A stretch of 64,000 nucleotides of DNA from Wandonia haliotis (lineage in GTDB: Bacteria; Bacteroidota; Bacteroidia; Flavobacteriales_D; Crocinitomicaceae), in assembly GCF_039523435.1 (NCBI RefSeq), contig NZ_BAAAFH010000003.1:868001-932000 (forward strand). Reading direction: 5' to 3'. The notes beneath the pieces were generated by a model that was not told where the DNA came from, made no database searches, and saw nothing but the letters and a program-made list of their open reading frames with translations. This document shows, piece after piece, positions 54,820-63,546 of this stretch. Within the stretch, counting starts at the first letter, position 1, and each line of letters begins with the position of its first letter. Position numbers and translations under genes: made by a program.

Positions 54820-54846
54820 GAAGAAAAAAATTAGAAAGTAATAAGG

Positions 54847-54878
54847 AATGCCGATATAGTTAATATATCGGCATTTTT
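54847..54878 (+). terminator. Terminator of the miaB-secG operon
   Basis: A perfect 12-bp stem (aatgccgatata / tatatcggcatt) with a 5-base loop is followed by a T run. It lies 28 bp after secG. Confidence 0.9.
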
Positions 54879-54895
54879 GGTTAGTGATAACAAAT

Positions 54896-56038
54896 ATGCT
54901 ACTACGTAAACATATCCTGCGGATTATAGGTCTTACTCTACTGATTCGGGTCGGGTACGTCGTATTCGCAATTACGGCTCAGAATATTTCGGATGAACTG
55001 GCATTTAATCCGACCTTTTCTGAGATCATAGGTCTTTTTAAGCGACACGACTCCTATTGGTACGAGAGAATTCATGACACCGGTTATCCGGAGGTGCATT
55101 CTGAAAAAGAATTGGGATGGAATGACGGGGAAAACTTCTATCAGTCTCCGTGGGGATTTATGCCTGGTTATCCGCTGGTTGTTAAAAGTGTTTCATTATT
55201 GACCGGATTAGATTTTACTTATTTGGCATTTATTATTTCTATTCTCTTTTCAGCTTTGGCGGCTATTCTTTTGTACTGGTTATCGATGATCTGGTGGCAG
55301 GATGCGGAAAAAGCCTATTTGACAACGTTGCTTTTTATTCTGATGCCCTTTCAATATTACTTGTTTATGTTGTATTCGGAATCGGTCTACTTAACCTTTT
55401 TATTGGGTGCTTTACTGGCTGTTCATTACCGAAAGTTATGGTTGATGGGGATTTTGCTGTCCGGATTAGTGGTTATGAGAGCCAATGGAATTGTTATGCT
55501 GATTCCTGTATTGTTTTACTTGTTGGAAAAGAATGCGCTAAAACTTTCTGATATCGTCTGTTTAAGAAAGGGATCTATTCGATTCCTGATGCCTTTTGTA
55601 CTACCCCTGCTGACCATGTCTTTCTACCTGTTTTTTCAGTATAAGATGACCGGAGATCCATTTGCTTATTCCACAGCTCAAAAGGCCGGGTGGTACAGAG
55701 CGTTTACTTTTCCCTTGTTTTCACTGTTTAACCACGGGAGTTTTACTGTCCAGTTTAATTCTGTATACACGTTGTTATTTTTCTTTATCGCTTTCTTTTA
55801 CAGGAAACAATTCTCCTTATCGTTTAATCTTATTATCTGGATCAGTTTACTACTTCCTTTGTCAGCAGGGACACCGGTTGCGATGACACGTTATATATCG
55901 GTTATTTTCCCTCTGTTTTTCATTTATACGAACTGGATGAAAGACATGCGAAATAAATGGGTCGTGTTCACTCTTGGTTTTGTAGTGCAGTTATGGACAT
56001 TTTATTACTGGTTAATTTCAGATCCATTCAGTCAGTAA
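54896..56038 (+). CDS. PIG-V-like mannosyltransferase family membrane protein
   Basis: A 380-residue polytopic protein with 8-10 helices. Recognisable GPI18/PIG-V-like features are RHDSYWYERIHDTGYP after the first helix, FMPGYPLVV, and YSESVYLTFLLGALLAVHYR. These match GT-C type enzymes using polyprenyl-phosphate mannose. I chose ATG 54896 because the longer frame starts with GTG immediately after the secG terminator. The acceptor is unknown. It ends inside its own terminator stem. Confidence 0.8.
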   Translation: MLLRKHILRIIGLTLLIRVGYVVFAITAQNISDELAFNPTFSEIIGLFKRHDSYWYERIHDTGYPEVHSEKELGWNDGENFYQSPWGFMPGYPLVVKSVSLLTGLDFTYLAFIISILFSALAAILLYWLSMIWWQDAEKAYLTTLLFILMPFQYYLFMLYSESVYLTFLLGALLAVHYRKLWLMGILLSGLVVMRANGIVMLIPVLFYLLEKNALKLSDIVCLRKGSIRFLMPFVLPLLTMSFYLFFQYKMTGDPFAYSTAQKAGWYRAFTFPLFSLFNHGSFTVQFNSVYTLLFFFIAFFYRKQFSLSFNLIIWISLLLPLSAGTPVAMTRYISVIFPLFFIYTNWMKDMRNKWVVFTLGFVVQLWTFYYWLISDPFSQ

Positions 56039-56072
56039 AATGTCAGGATGTCAGAAATGCTGACATTTTTTT
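56037..56072 (+). terminator. Terminator overlapping the mannosyltransferase stop
   Basis: A perfect 10-bp stem (aaaatgtcag / ctgacatttt) with a 13-base loop and a T tail begins within the stop codon at 56036-56038. Confidence 0.85.
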
Positions 56073-56169
56073 ACTCCGAATCTGCTTTTTTGGCAAATTT
56101 TAGAATTGGCATAAAATTCGTTTAAAGAGTAGCAGTTCAAAATGTAGTTTAAACACAAATAAAAGAGTT

Positions 56170-56451
56170 ATGTCAACAGTATTAAAACCATTAGCCGACA
56201 GAGTGTTGGTGGAATCGGCACCGGCTGAAGAAAAAACTGCAAGTGGAATTATTATTCCGGACACAGCAAAGGAGAAACCGTTGAAAGGTACAGTTGTAGC
56301 CGCAGGTCCTGGAAAGACAGACGAGCCTATGACGGTCAAAGTTGGAGACTCTGTAATCTACGGACAGTACTCAGGAACGGAAATTAAATTAGATGGAAAG
56401 ACTTACCTGATTATGCGTGAGTCTGATATTTACGGTATTGTTGAAGGTTAA
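56170..56451 (+). CDS. groES: Co-chaperonin GroES
   Basis: A 93-residue GroES: KPLADRVLVESAPAEEKTAS, the mobile loop SGIIIPDTAKEKP, and VKVGDSVIYGQYSGTEIK. It forms the lid of the GroEL folding chamber. It sits 16 bp before groEL. The 97 bp upstream contain TTGGCA twice, 16 bp apart (56091 and 56106), in similar AT-rich contexts; no CIRCE element is seen. Confidence 0.97.
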   Translation: MSTVLKPLADRVLVESAPAEEKTASGIIIPDTAKEKPLKGTVVAAGPGKTDEPMTVKVGDSVIYGQYSGTEIKLDGKTYLIMRESDIYGIVEG

Positions 56452-56467
56452 TTAAAAAACGAAAAAA

Positions 56468-58099
56468 ATGGCAAAGGAAATTTTCTTTGATGTAGAAGCA
56501 CGCGACAAACTGAAAAGAGGTGTTGATGCGTTAGCAGATGCGGTAAAAGTTACGTTGGGACCGAAAGGGAGAAACGTAGTTATTGATAAAAAATTCGGAG
56601 CTCCACATATTACCAAAGATGGAGTTTCTGTTGCAAAAGAGGTTGTGTTAAAGGATGTGGTTGAGAACCTGGGAGCGCAAATGGTGAAAGAAGTTGCTTC
56701 TAAAACAGCTGATATAGCTGGTGATGGAACAACAACAGCAACGGTTTTAGCTCAGGCGATGATCAATGCCGGGTTAAAAAATGTAGCGTCCGGAGCAAAT
56801 CCGATGGATCTTAAGCGTGGAATGGACAAAGCAGTTATCGCTGTTGTTGAGAAGCTTAAAGAAATTTCACAAGGTTGTTCGGATAACGATCAGATTAAGC
56901 AGGTAGCTTCTATTTCTGCGAATAATGACGAAACTATCGGAGCTTTGATTGCTGAGGCAATGAAGGTGGTTGGTAATGACGGTGTGATCACGGTAGAAGA
57001 AGCAAAAGGTACGGAAACAGAAGTTAAAACTGTTGAAGGAATGCAGTTTGACAGAGGATACCTTTCTCCCTACTTTGTGACGAATACCGAGAAGATGATC
57101 GCTGAAATGGAGAACCCTTACATTCTGATCACAGATAAAAAGGTTTCTAATATGCGTGAGCTACTTCCTGTTCTTGAGCCTGCGGCTCAGTCCGGACGTC
57201 CGATGTTGATTATTGCTGAAGATGTAGATAGCGAAGCATTGGCTACACTTGTCGTAAACAGAATAAGAGGTTCTTTGAAAATTGCTGCTGTTAAAGCTCC
57301 CGGATTTGGAGACAGAAGAAAAGCAATGTTGGAAGATATCGCTGTTCTTACCGGTGGACAGGTAATTTCCGAAGAGCGTGGTCTGAAATTAGAAAATGCT
57401 ACATTGGATATGTTAGGTTCTGCTGAAAAAGTAGAAATTGACAAGGATAATACGATAGTAGTAAACGGTAGCGGTCAGAAAGCTGATATTGATGCTCGGG
57501 TAGCACAGATTCGTGCGCAGATTGAAACGACTACTTCAGATTATGATAAGGAAAAACTACAGGAACGTCTGGCTAAATTGGCAGGTGGAGTTGCAGTATT
57601 GTATATCGGTGCAGCTACCGAAGTAGAAATGAAGGAGAAAAAAGATCGGGTAGATGATGCACTTGCTGCTACGAGAGCGGCTGTTGAAGAAGGTATCGTA
57701 CCTGGAGGTGGTGTTGCTCTTATTCGTGCTATCGATATCCTTGAAGGAATGAAGGGCGAGAATGAAGACGAGACAACTGGAATAGCTATCGTAAAACGTG
57801 CTATTGAGGAACCGCTTCGCCAAATTATTGCTAATGCAGGTGGGGAAGGTGCAGTTATTGTACAAAAAGTGCGTGAAGGAAAAGATGATTTCGGATACAA
57901 TGCACGTACGGAAACTTTTGAAAATCTGTTTGCTTCAGGAGTAATCGATCCTACAAAAGTGACGCGTATCGCTATCGAGAATGCATCCTCTATCGCAGGA
58001 ATGTTGTTAACAACAGAATGTGTGATTGCGGATGAGCCGGAAGAAGCAGGAGCGGGAATGCCGGGTGGTATGCCAGGCGGAATGCCGGGAATGATGTAA
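56468..58099 (+). CDS. groL: Chaperonin GroEL
   Basis: A 543-residue GroEL with all usual signatures: VKVTLGPKGRNVVIDKKFGA, DGTTTATVLAQAM, KAPGFGDRRKAMLEDIA, the equatorial AATEVEMKEKKDRVDDAL, and a Gly-Met C-terminal tail (PGGMPGGMPGMM). It is the ATP-dependent folding chamber subunit. A single copy is seen in this window. Confidence 0.98.
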   Translation: MAKEIFFDVEARDKLKRGVDALADAVKVTLGPKGRNVVIDKKFGAPHITKDGVSVAKEVVLKDVVENLGAQMVKEVASKTADIAGDGTTTATVLAQAMINAGLKNVASGANPMDLKRGMDKAVIAVVEKLKEISQGCSDNDQIKQVASISANNDETIGALIAEAMKVVGNDGVITVEEAKGTETEVKTVEGMQFDRGYLSPYFVTNTEKMIAEMENPYILITDKKVSNMRELLPVLEPAAQSGRPMLIIAEDVDSEALATLVVNRIRGSLKIAAVKAPGFGDRRKAMLEDIAVLTGGQVISEERGLKLENATLDMLGSAEKVEIDKDNTIVVNGSGQKADIDARVAQIRAQIETTTSDYDKEKLQERLAKLAGGVAVLYIGAATEVEMKEKKDRVDDALAATRAAVEEGIVPGGGVALIRAIDILEGMKGENEDETTGIAIVKRAIEEPLRQIIANAGGEGAVIVQKVREGKDDFGYNARTETFENLFASGVIDPTKVTRIAIENASSIAGMLLTTECVIADEPEEAGAGMPGGMPGGMPGMM

Positions 58100-58174
58100 T
58101 CCTAAACAGGCATTTTCAAATCGGTATCCTATTTCCCGACTTGTTTCGGATAATATGGCCGACAATATATAGAG

Positions 58175-58205
58175 AAGCCGTTCGTCGTAAGATGAACGGC
58201 TTTTT
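58175..58205 (+). terminator. Terminator of groES-groEL
   Basis: A perfect 9-bp stem (aagccgttc / gaacggctt) with a 10-base loop is followed by TTTTT, 75 bp after the groEL stop. Confidence 0.88.
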
Positions 58206-58229
58206 CAGTTTTTAATGGGAAGCAAAGAT

Positions 58230-58237
58230 TATCTTTG
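58230..58237 (+). promoter_or_regulatory. -7 promoter box of the ferredoxin gene
   Basis: TATCTTTG fits TAnnTTTG, 15 bp before the ATG at 58253. It contains the TTG from which a longer frame would start, ruling that start out. Confidence 0.55.
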
Positions 58238-58252
58238 TACAAAATTTTAACC

Positions 58253-58579
58253 ATGAGCGATAACGTAATCACAGTAACTATAATTGACAGAGAAGGGGCA
58301 GCACATCAACTGGAAGGACCTACGGACATGAATATGAATATCATGGAGCTATGCAAAGCTTATGAATTGCCTGTAGAAGGAGCTTGCGGAGGGATGGCAA
58401 TGTGTGCCACTTGTCAGTGTTATCTTGAATCGGACATAGAACTTCCTGAACAAAGTGATGCTGAATTGGATATGCTGGATCAGGCCTTCTTTGTGAAAGA
58501 TAATTCGCGTTTGGGATGTCAGATTCAATTAACAGATGAAATCGACGGTATCATTCTTCGATTGGCTCCTGAAGCTTGA
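58253..58579 (+). CDS. 2Fe-2S ferredoxin (adrenodoxin / ISC type)
   Basis: A 108-residue electron carrier. The four cluster cysteines are C45, C51, C54 (ACGGMAMCATCQCY) and C89 (SRLGCQIQL), the adrenodoxin-type pattern used in iron-sulfur cluster assembly and in P450 or other redox chains. ATG 58253 was chosen over a TTG six codons upstream, which overlaps the promoter. The stop is 1 bp from the convergent stop of the outer-membrane protein gene, with no terminator between them. Confidence 0.93.
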   Translation: MSDNVITVTIIDREGAAHQLEGPTDMNMNIMELCKAYELPVEGACGGMAMCATCQCYLESDIELPEQSDAELDMLDQAFFVKDNSRLGCQIQLTDEIDGIILRLAPEA

Positions 58580-58580
58580 T

Positions 58581-59498
58581 TTAGAAAACAAAAACCAATC
58601 CCAGACGAAGCGAAAGTATACTGAACATTCCTTCATGTGCCAATGCATCCTGAAAATCTGCGTTCAGTATTCGTTCGGATATCCGTTCCATATCTGAGTT
58701 GGTATCAAATAATGTCTCATTAGCCATTCTTTTCCCCCGATTAGGGAAAGCGTAACCAACACGCATGTCGTAACCGAACTCAATCATCATAAAACGAGTG
58801 ATCGGGTAGTTAATACTTGCTGAATAAAAGAAATCAAGACCCCAGTAGTTATTTTTAAACCCTTCGGGAGCTATAAGCTGATGTGTTTCAAGAGGCCCTG
58901 TCGCTCCATATTCTCCTGGAAGTATAGGACTTCCTGCAAAATAATACTCTTTATTCGTATTCATTTGCATTACCGAGAAACCTAGTCCAAATGTATGACT
59001 GATTCCCATAGGTAAAAGAGACTTCTTAGGTGATAGTGTAATCACTGGTCGAAGAGAAAATACATTAAACTTAGGTGAGCTAATTCTACTTGGGTTAATC
59101 GTATAATTACCATAATTATTCCCATAGTAGTCATAATCACTATAGGAATAATAAGCGGAGCCAAAGACATTACTACTTGCCTGATAAGTTGTGTATTGCC
59201 CCATAATACCGATTGCAAGATTCCTTTTAATCAGACGTTTGTAAGAAAAGTTAACATTCCATTTAAACAGATTTTTTTTCTCATCAAAACTATCATCGGA
59301 TTCATTATACTTATTATAGTTAAGATTGTTAACTTCTCCTACTTCAGGTAAGATAATCGGAAGTACCCGAATTCCTCCTCCTGTGCTGATAGAGAACATA
59401 TTCTTTTTCCCCAGAAATCCTGAATTTTGTGCATGCGTATTGGCAAGAACAACAAGTAGAAACAGGGATGTTAGCGTGTATTTATTGAAAGTAGTCAT
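58581..59498 (-). CDS. Putative outer-membrane beta-barrel protein
   Basis: A 305-residue protein with a signal peptide (about 1-23, ending NTHAQ) and alternating hydrophobic/polar strands with many aromatic residues, ending RLGLVFVF. The C-terminal Phe and the strand pattern (NYWGLDFFYSASINYPITRF then MMIEFGYDMRVGYAF) suggest an outer-membrane barrel. No family name could be assigned. It starts 5 bp after the M48 peptidase gene and so belongs to the nadE unit. Confidence 0.7.
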   Translation of the reverse strand: MTTFNKYTLTSLFLLVVLANTHAQNSGFLGKKNMFSISTGGGIRVLPIILPEVGEVNNLNYNKYNESDDSFDEKKNLFKWNVNFSYKRLIKRNLAIGIMGQYTTYQASSNVFGSAYYSYSDYDYYGNNYGNYTINPSRISSPKFNVFSLRPVITLSPKKSLLPMGISHTFGLGFSVMQMNTNKEYYFAGSPILPGEYGATGPLETHQLIAPEGFKNNYWGLDFFYSASINYPITRFMMIEFGYDMRVGYAFPNRGKRMANETLFDTNSDMERISERILNADFQDALAHEGMFSILSLRLGLVFVF

Positions 59499-59503
59499 TG
59501 CTT

Positions 59504-61765
59504 TTATTGATCTGAGGTTTTATTAATTTGATTAAGGAAGTCATACATAAGTGCTTCCATTTCCATTTTAGAGGTGAATCCTGAAATCTGTTGATTGGTA
59601 AAGACGTTGAAAGCATAAGTTTCAAGATCAAAAACAGCCACACCAAAATTTGTGTAGAAAGATTTCATAAAAGTCACCGGTCCGGCGATTAGCCAAACGG
59701 GAGGGAAGATACTGTAGAATACAATTTTTCGGGGAGATAAGCGCTGGTGTACTGATTGAATAATAATAAACGCCACTTTTCCGGTACCGAAATCATTTAT
59801 AATTTCTTTGTTAAGATTGTAATCAACCGGAAAAACACTTACCTCTTCGTATTCGATAAGGTGAGAAAGGCTGTTAACCAAAGCTGCTTTTTGATTGTAC
59901 ATATAGGTTCCGTGTGATTTGTATTCAAGTGATCCAACTTTGTATACACTTACGTTTGAATTTCCATGAAACCTCTCCACTACTTCACGCAGGTCTATTT
60001 CCAGTTCTTCTGACTTTTCGATATCGATATCATTCCCTTTTACCTGAATGGCGCGGGGCTCTAACAGGATAATCTCTTCAAGTCCCATCTGGATTTTTTC
60101 TTTGTCTTCCTGCTTTTTTAATTGTTTTCTTTCCGAGTAAGCAAGCTGACGTTTTTTCTCTTCCTCTTCTTCTTTCGCTTCCAGATCACTTTTGTGCGAG
60201 TCGTAGGATTGTTTGAAATGATCGTCTTTAATGATATCAGATAACGCATATAGATAAAAGTCATCCTCGTCGAATTTATCATCTTTAGAAGTTGCGACTT
60301 CTTTTGCCCCGGTACTTCTCTTTATTTTTTCGTATTTAGAGAGTTCTTTTTCCTCTTTTACAACTTCTGTAGTATCAGTGGAAGTAAGACTATCAGCTTT
60401 GTTTAACTCATCCAGACTTTTTTGGAAAGCATCGTAAGCTTCCTGAAAGCTAATTTCGTAATAATCACTGATCTTGAAATTCTTTTCACGGGCAAGGTGT
60501 TGTACAGCATATTGGTAGATCGCTTCAACTTCACCATCTTCAGGAAATTGTTGCTTTACATCTGCTACTTGTCGGAACGCAACGGTTACAAGTTGCTTCT
60601 TGTCCAGTTTTTTCAGGAGTTGATGAAGTTGGTGAGGGTCTCCCTGTACCTTTGACGGAGAAGTCGTTACTGAAGTGTATCGGCCTTCTACTTTAAAAGC
60701 AAGTAATCCTGCCCAGGCTTTTGCTTTGCAAACCTGCAGGTACTTATTATTCGGAAACTCCTGCTCAAGTAGGTAAATACTGTAAATAGCATCTCCGTAA
60801 CGGAATGCGTACAGGTCATTACGAACGGTTTCAAATCTTGCAATGTTTCGTACATGATAAAAATCTTCTTCCGGAAGAAGGAATTGAGCTTCTCCCCAAT
60901 TGTTAATATTCTCAACAATGTCAAGAATCATTTCACTTCTGGACTGAATGTTGGGGTGAGAACTCTTAGAGTCATCATAATCTTTTTCTACGGAGATGTC
61001 CGGAAACTCGGTTTCAAAGTAGCTCTCCGGAATAACCAGTTGATCCGTATTCCAGTAGGTTGAAGGAATAGATTTCAGATCAAAAGGCAAATAGGAGTAC
61101 AATAATACATCGAATACATCAAAAAGTTCCTCTTTGGAATATCCAGCTGCATTGTATAGCTCAATTCCCACGCCATCCGCTTCGAACTCTTTTTCTTTGG
61201 AGTACTGGCTGAGTTGCTTAATCTTACTATCATTATTTACTCTTGATCGTGCAATTTCAACATTTTCCTTATACCCTTCAACAACGTGCTCTTTTTGGTA
61301 GTGAGCAATTTCGTGAGCGAGTACAAAAGCAAGTTGTGCTTCGTTGGAAAGCTGTGCTAAAAGTCCCTCTGTTACAAAGATGATTCCCTGTTTGGTTGAA
61401 AATGCATTTACTACATTTGAACGAAGAATATAGAAGCGGATATCAGAATTCTTTCCTGTAATTTTCTCTCCGACACGTGTGACATATTCTGTCATCTCAT
61501 CACCGTAGATAACTCTTCCTGAACGTAGGATTTCATCAATACCATAATGAATTCCCTTGATAAACTCTTTACTTTCTTTCTTCCCCAGACCGTCAATTAC
61601 GATGTCTTTTTCTTCATTGACTTTTTCGAAGGTCATTAAAGCAAAGTCATCCGGCATATCTCCTCTTGACTGTATCGGAGTGAAATTACTGAAGTCCGTT
61701 TTTTGGGCCGTAACAAATAAAGACAGTCCCAGGGTAAACAAAGGGATTAAAGTGAACTTTTTCAT
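59504..61765 (-). CDS. M48-family metallopeptidase with long charged C-terminal region, secreted
   Basis: A 753-residue protein with signal peptide (about 1-20, ending FVTAQ). The zinc site is HEIAH (residues 151-155), followed by the third-ligand region KEKEFEADGVGIELY, as in M48 (BepA/Oma1-like) peptidases. The remainder contains TPR-like helices and a highly charged stretch (KSDLEAKEEEEEKKRQLAYS near residue 545). It probably acts in the periplasm in outer-membrane protein quality control, although the family is broad. ATG 61765 is chosen; the longer frame overlaps the nadE 3' end. It starts 7 bp after nadE. Confidence 0.85.
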   Translation of the reverse strand: MKKFTLIPLFTLGLSLFVTAQKTDFSNFTPIQSRGDMPDDFALMTFEKVNEEKDIVIDGLGKKESKEFIKGIHYGIDEILRSGRVIYGDEMTEYVTRVGEKITGKNSDIRFYILRSNVVNAFSTKQGIIFVTEGLLAQLSNEAQLAFVLAHEIAHYQKEHVVEGYKENVEIARSRVNNDSKIKQLSQYSKEKEFEADGVGIELYNAAGYSKEELFDVFDVLLYSYLPFDLKSIPSTYWNTDQLVIPESYFETEFPDISVEKDYDDSKSSHPNIQSRSEMILDIVENINNWGEAQFLLPEEDFYHVRNIARFETVRNDLYAFRYGDAIYSIYLLEQEFPNNKYLQVCKAKAWAGLLAFKVEGRYTSVTTSPSKVQGDPHQLHQLLKKLDKKQLVTVAFRQVADVKQQFPEDGEVEAIYQYAVQHLAREKNFKISDYYEISFQEAYDAFQKSLDELNKADSLTSTDTTEVVKEEKELSKYEKIKRSTGAKEVATSKDDKFDEDDFYLYALSDIIKDDHFKQSYDSHKSDLEAKEEEEEKKRQLAYSERKQLKKQEDKEKIQMGLEEIILLEPRAIQVKGNDIDIEKSEELEIDLREVVERFHGNSNVSVYKVGSLEYKSHGTYMYNQKAALVNSLSHLIEYEEVSVFPVDYNLNKEIINDFGTGKVAFIIIQSVHQRLSPRKIVFYSIFPPVWLIAGPVTFMKSFYTNFGVAVFDLETYAFNVFTNQQISGFTSKMEMEALMYDFLNQINKTSDQ

Positions 61766-61772
61766 TCGAAGG

Positions 61773-62552
61773 TTATTTGAGTTGTTCCGGGATAAAACAT
61801 ACCGGAATTTCAACCATTTTGTGTTTATTAATAGTGTTGAGTTTTTTGTAGATATTCAGAACTTCTTTTTGTCTTTCTGAAAGGTTCATTGTTTGACCAT
61901 TTTCGTTGAACTCCATAGCCCATTCCAGTTCCGGGTAGGTAGCTCCGATCTGATCTTCGTCTGTTCTGTCATCTTCCCACAGTCCATCCGTAGGCGGTGA
62001 ATTGAGTATCGCATCGATAACTCCCATGTGCTCTCCCAGGGTATAAACCTGAGTTTTCATAAGGTCAGCAATAGGAGAAAGGTCGACACCTCCGTCACCA
62101 TATTTGGTATAAAAGCCTACTCCGAAATCTTCTACTTTATTTCCAGTCCCCGCTACAAGAAGTCGGTTGGTTTGACCGATGGCATACAACGTCATCATTC
62201 GCAAGCGGGAGCGGGAGTTGGCCATAGATAATTGATCCGAAGCCACATCCTTTGGAAGTGCGTTTTCAAAGTGAGAAAAAACACTGGATAATTCAATCTC
62301 AAAGGAACTTACATTCGGAAATTTTTGTTCAAGATCACTGATGTGAGCAGCAGCTAAACGGTAGTGTTCCCGTTTTTGCCGGATAGGCATATTCAAACAA
62401 ATTACCGGAGCTCCTGTTTTGGCACAAAGAGTAGAGGTGACTGCTGAGTCAATACCTCCCGATATTCCAATGATGAAACCTTGTAAACCTGATTGATTCA
62501 GATAATCTTTAAGCCAAGCGACTATATGCTCTTCAACTCCCTGGTAATTCAA
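61773..62552 (-). CDS. nadE: NH3-dependent NAD+ synthetase
   Basis: A 259-residue enzyme of the short, ammonia-dependent type: ATP-binding SGGIDSAV (from residue 30), ARSRLRMMTLYA-like SRSRLRMMTLYAI, LVAGTGNKVEDFGVGFYTKY, GDGGVDLSPIADLMKTQV. It forms NAD+ from deamido-NAD, ATP and ammonia. The frame offers only a TTG start (62552); no ATG precedes the ATP-binding motif and an upstream stop lies at 62568-62570. It is followed by the M48 peptidase gene after 7 bp. Confidence 0.93.
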   Translation of the reverse strand: MNYQGVEEHIVAWLKDYLNQSGLQGFIIGISGGIDSAVTSTLCAKTGAPVICLNMPIRQKREHYRLAAAHISDLEQKFPNVSSFEIELSSVFSHFENALPKDVASDQLSMANSRSRLRMMTLYAIGQTNRLLVAGTGNKVEDFGVGFYTKYGDGGVDLSPIADLMKTQVYTLGEHMGVIDAILNSPPTDGLWEDDRTDEDQIGATYPELEWAMEFNENGQTMNLSERQKEVLNIYKKLNTINKHKMVEIPVCFIPEQLK

Positions 62553-62571
62553 ATCGTACTGGTGTTTTTAG

Positions 62572-63381
62572 TTAGAATAGAATTCCTAATTTGAATTCTA
62601 TCAGCATTTGACTGGCTTTAAAGGAACGATACGTCTTGGAAAGATCTGAGTTGATATTGTACAAAGAGCTTCCGTTTCTGTCTGACTTTCCGTTTCCGGA
62701 AAACAGAGGAGTGAAAGTATAGTAAAATCCGGCTTCAAGGAATAAACTGGTCGTTCCGATAAAGTTCCATTCTGCTCCGGCAGCCATTCCCCCGGCAGAA
62801 CGGATGAAAAGCAAATCGTTTTTCGCTTTCATCTTTTCAATGGAGGCTCCTGTTTGTGGTAAAATTCCTTCGAAATTAGTTCCTTCATCATTCACTGTCT
62901 GATTGATAACAAAACTTGTTCTGAGTCCAAATTTACCATAGTAACGGAAGTAACCAATAAAGTTTGTTCTGAAGATCAACATCGTAGGAATAGTCAGGAC
63001 AATAGGCTTTTGTTTCCTTGTAGCAATACGAAAAGTACCTTCTGCATTACTCTCGTCATCTTTGTTCAGATAGATTTCCCGATCGCTGTAATCGTAAAAG
63101 AAATTGTTTCCGGCAGTCGGAGAATAGGAGAAACTCTGGAAGTTAAATTCGAGCCCTGTATATAATGCGATATGTGGCTTGAAATTATAATGCAACCCCA
63201 TTCCGACACCGAAAGAACTTCCCAGTCCATCACTTTCGATTTGATTCGTCTTAAAAGAAGTACTCAACATACCTCCATTAAACACAAAACCTGCCTGAAC
63301 AACTTTTTCTTCAGCATCCTGAGCATGAAGTGAGGATAGACTTAAGGTCGCTCCCAAAAATAAAGAAACTATTCTTTTCAT
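62572..63381 (-). CDS. Porin-family outer-membrane beta-barrel protein
   Basis: A 269-residue protein with a clean signal peptide from ATG 63381 (MKRIVSLFLGATLSLSSLHA), followed by an eight-stranded-type barrel of the kind annotated as porin family/OmpA-like beta-barrel in Bacteroidota (GVGMGLHYNFKPHIALYTGL then EFNFQSFSYSP, and FLEAGFYYTFTPLF). The ATG at 63396 is an alternative. It lies 19 bp upstream of nadE on the same strand and could be co-transcribed. A TAATATTG box (one mismatch) lies upstream near 63430. Function is unknown. Confidence 0.75.
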   Translation of the reverse strand: MKRIVSLFLGATLSLSSLHAQDAEEKVVQAGFVFNGGMLSTSFKTNQIESDGLGSSFGVGMGLHYNFKPHIALYTGLEFNFQSFSYSPTAGNNFFYDYSDREIYLNKDDESNAEGTFRIATRKQKPIVLTIPTMLIFRTNFIGYFRYYGKFGLRTSFVINQTVNDEGTNFEGILPQTGASIEKMKAKNDLLFIRSAGGMAAGAEWNFIGTTSLFLEAGFYYTFTPLFSGNGKSDRNGSSLYNINSDLSKTYRSFKASQMLIEFKLGILF

Positions 63382-63524
63382 GTTTTGATGTTTCATTCCG
63401 TTAATAGGTTGCAAGAACTTTAGACTGCAATATTAGTGATTTTTTACCTTCGACTCTACCCAAAATACGTAAAATCGAGCGATAAATTGGCGCATTTGAT
63501 GAAAACTGGCTGATCGAAATTGAT

Positions 63525-63532
63525 TAGTTTTG
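63525..63532 (+). promoter_or_regulatory. -7 promoter box of the gldB-like gene
   Basis: TAGTTTTG fits TAnnTTTG, 14 bp before the ATG at 63547. A TTTG at 63495-63498 is too far (26 bp) to be a standard -33 element. Confidence 0.45.
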
Positions 63533-63546
63533 CTAAAAACTGTGCT

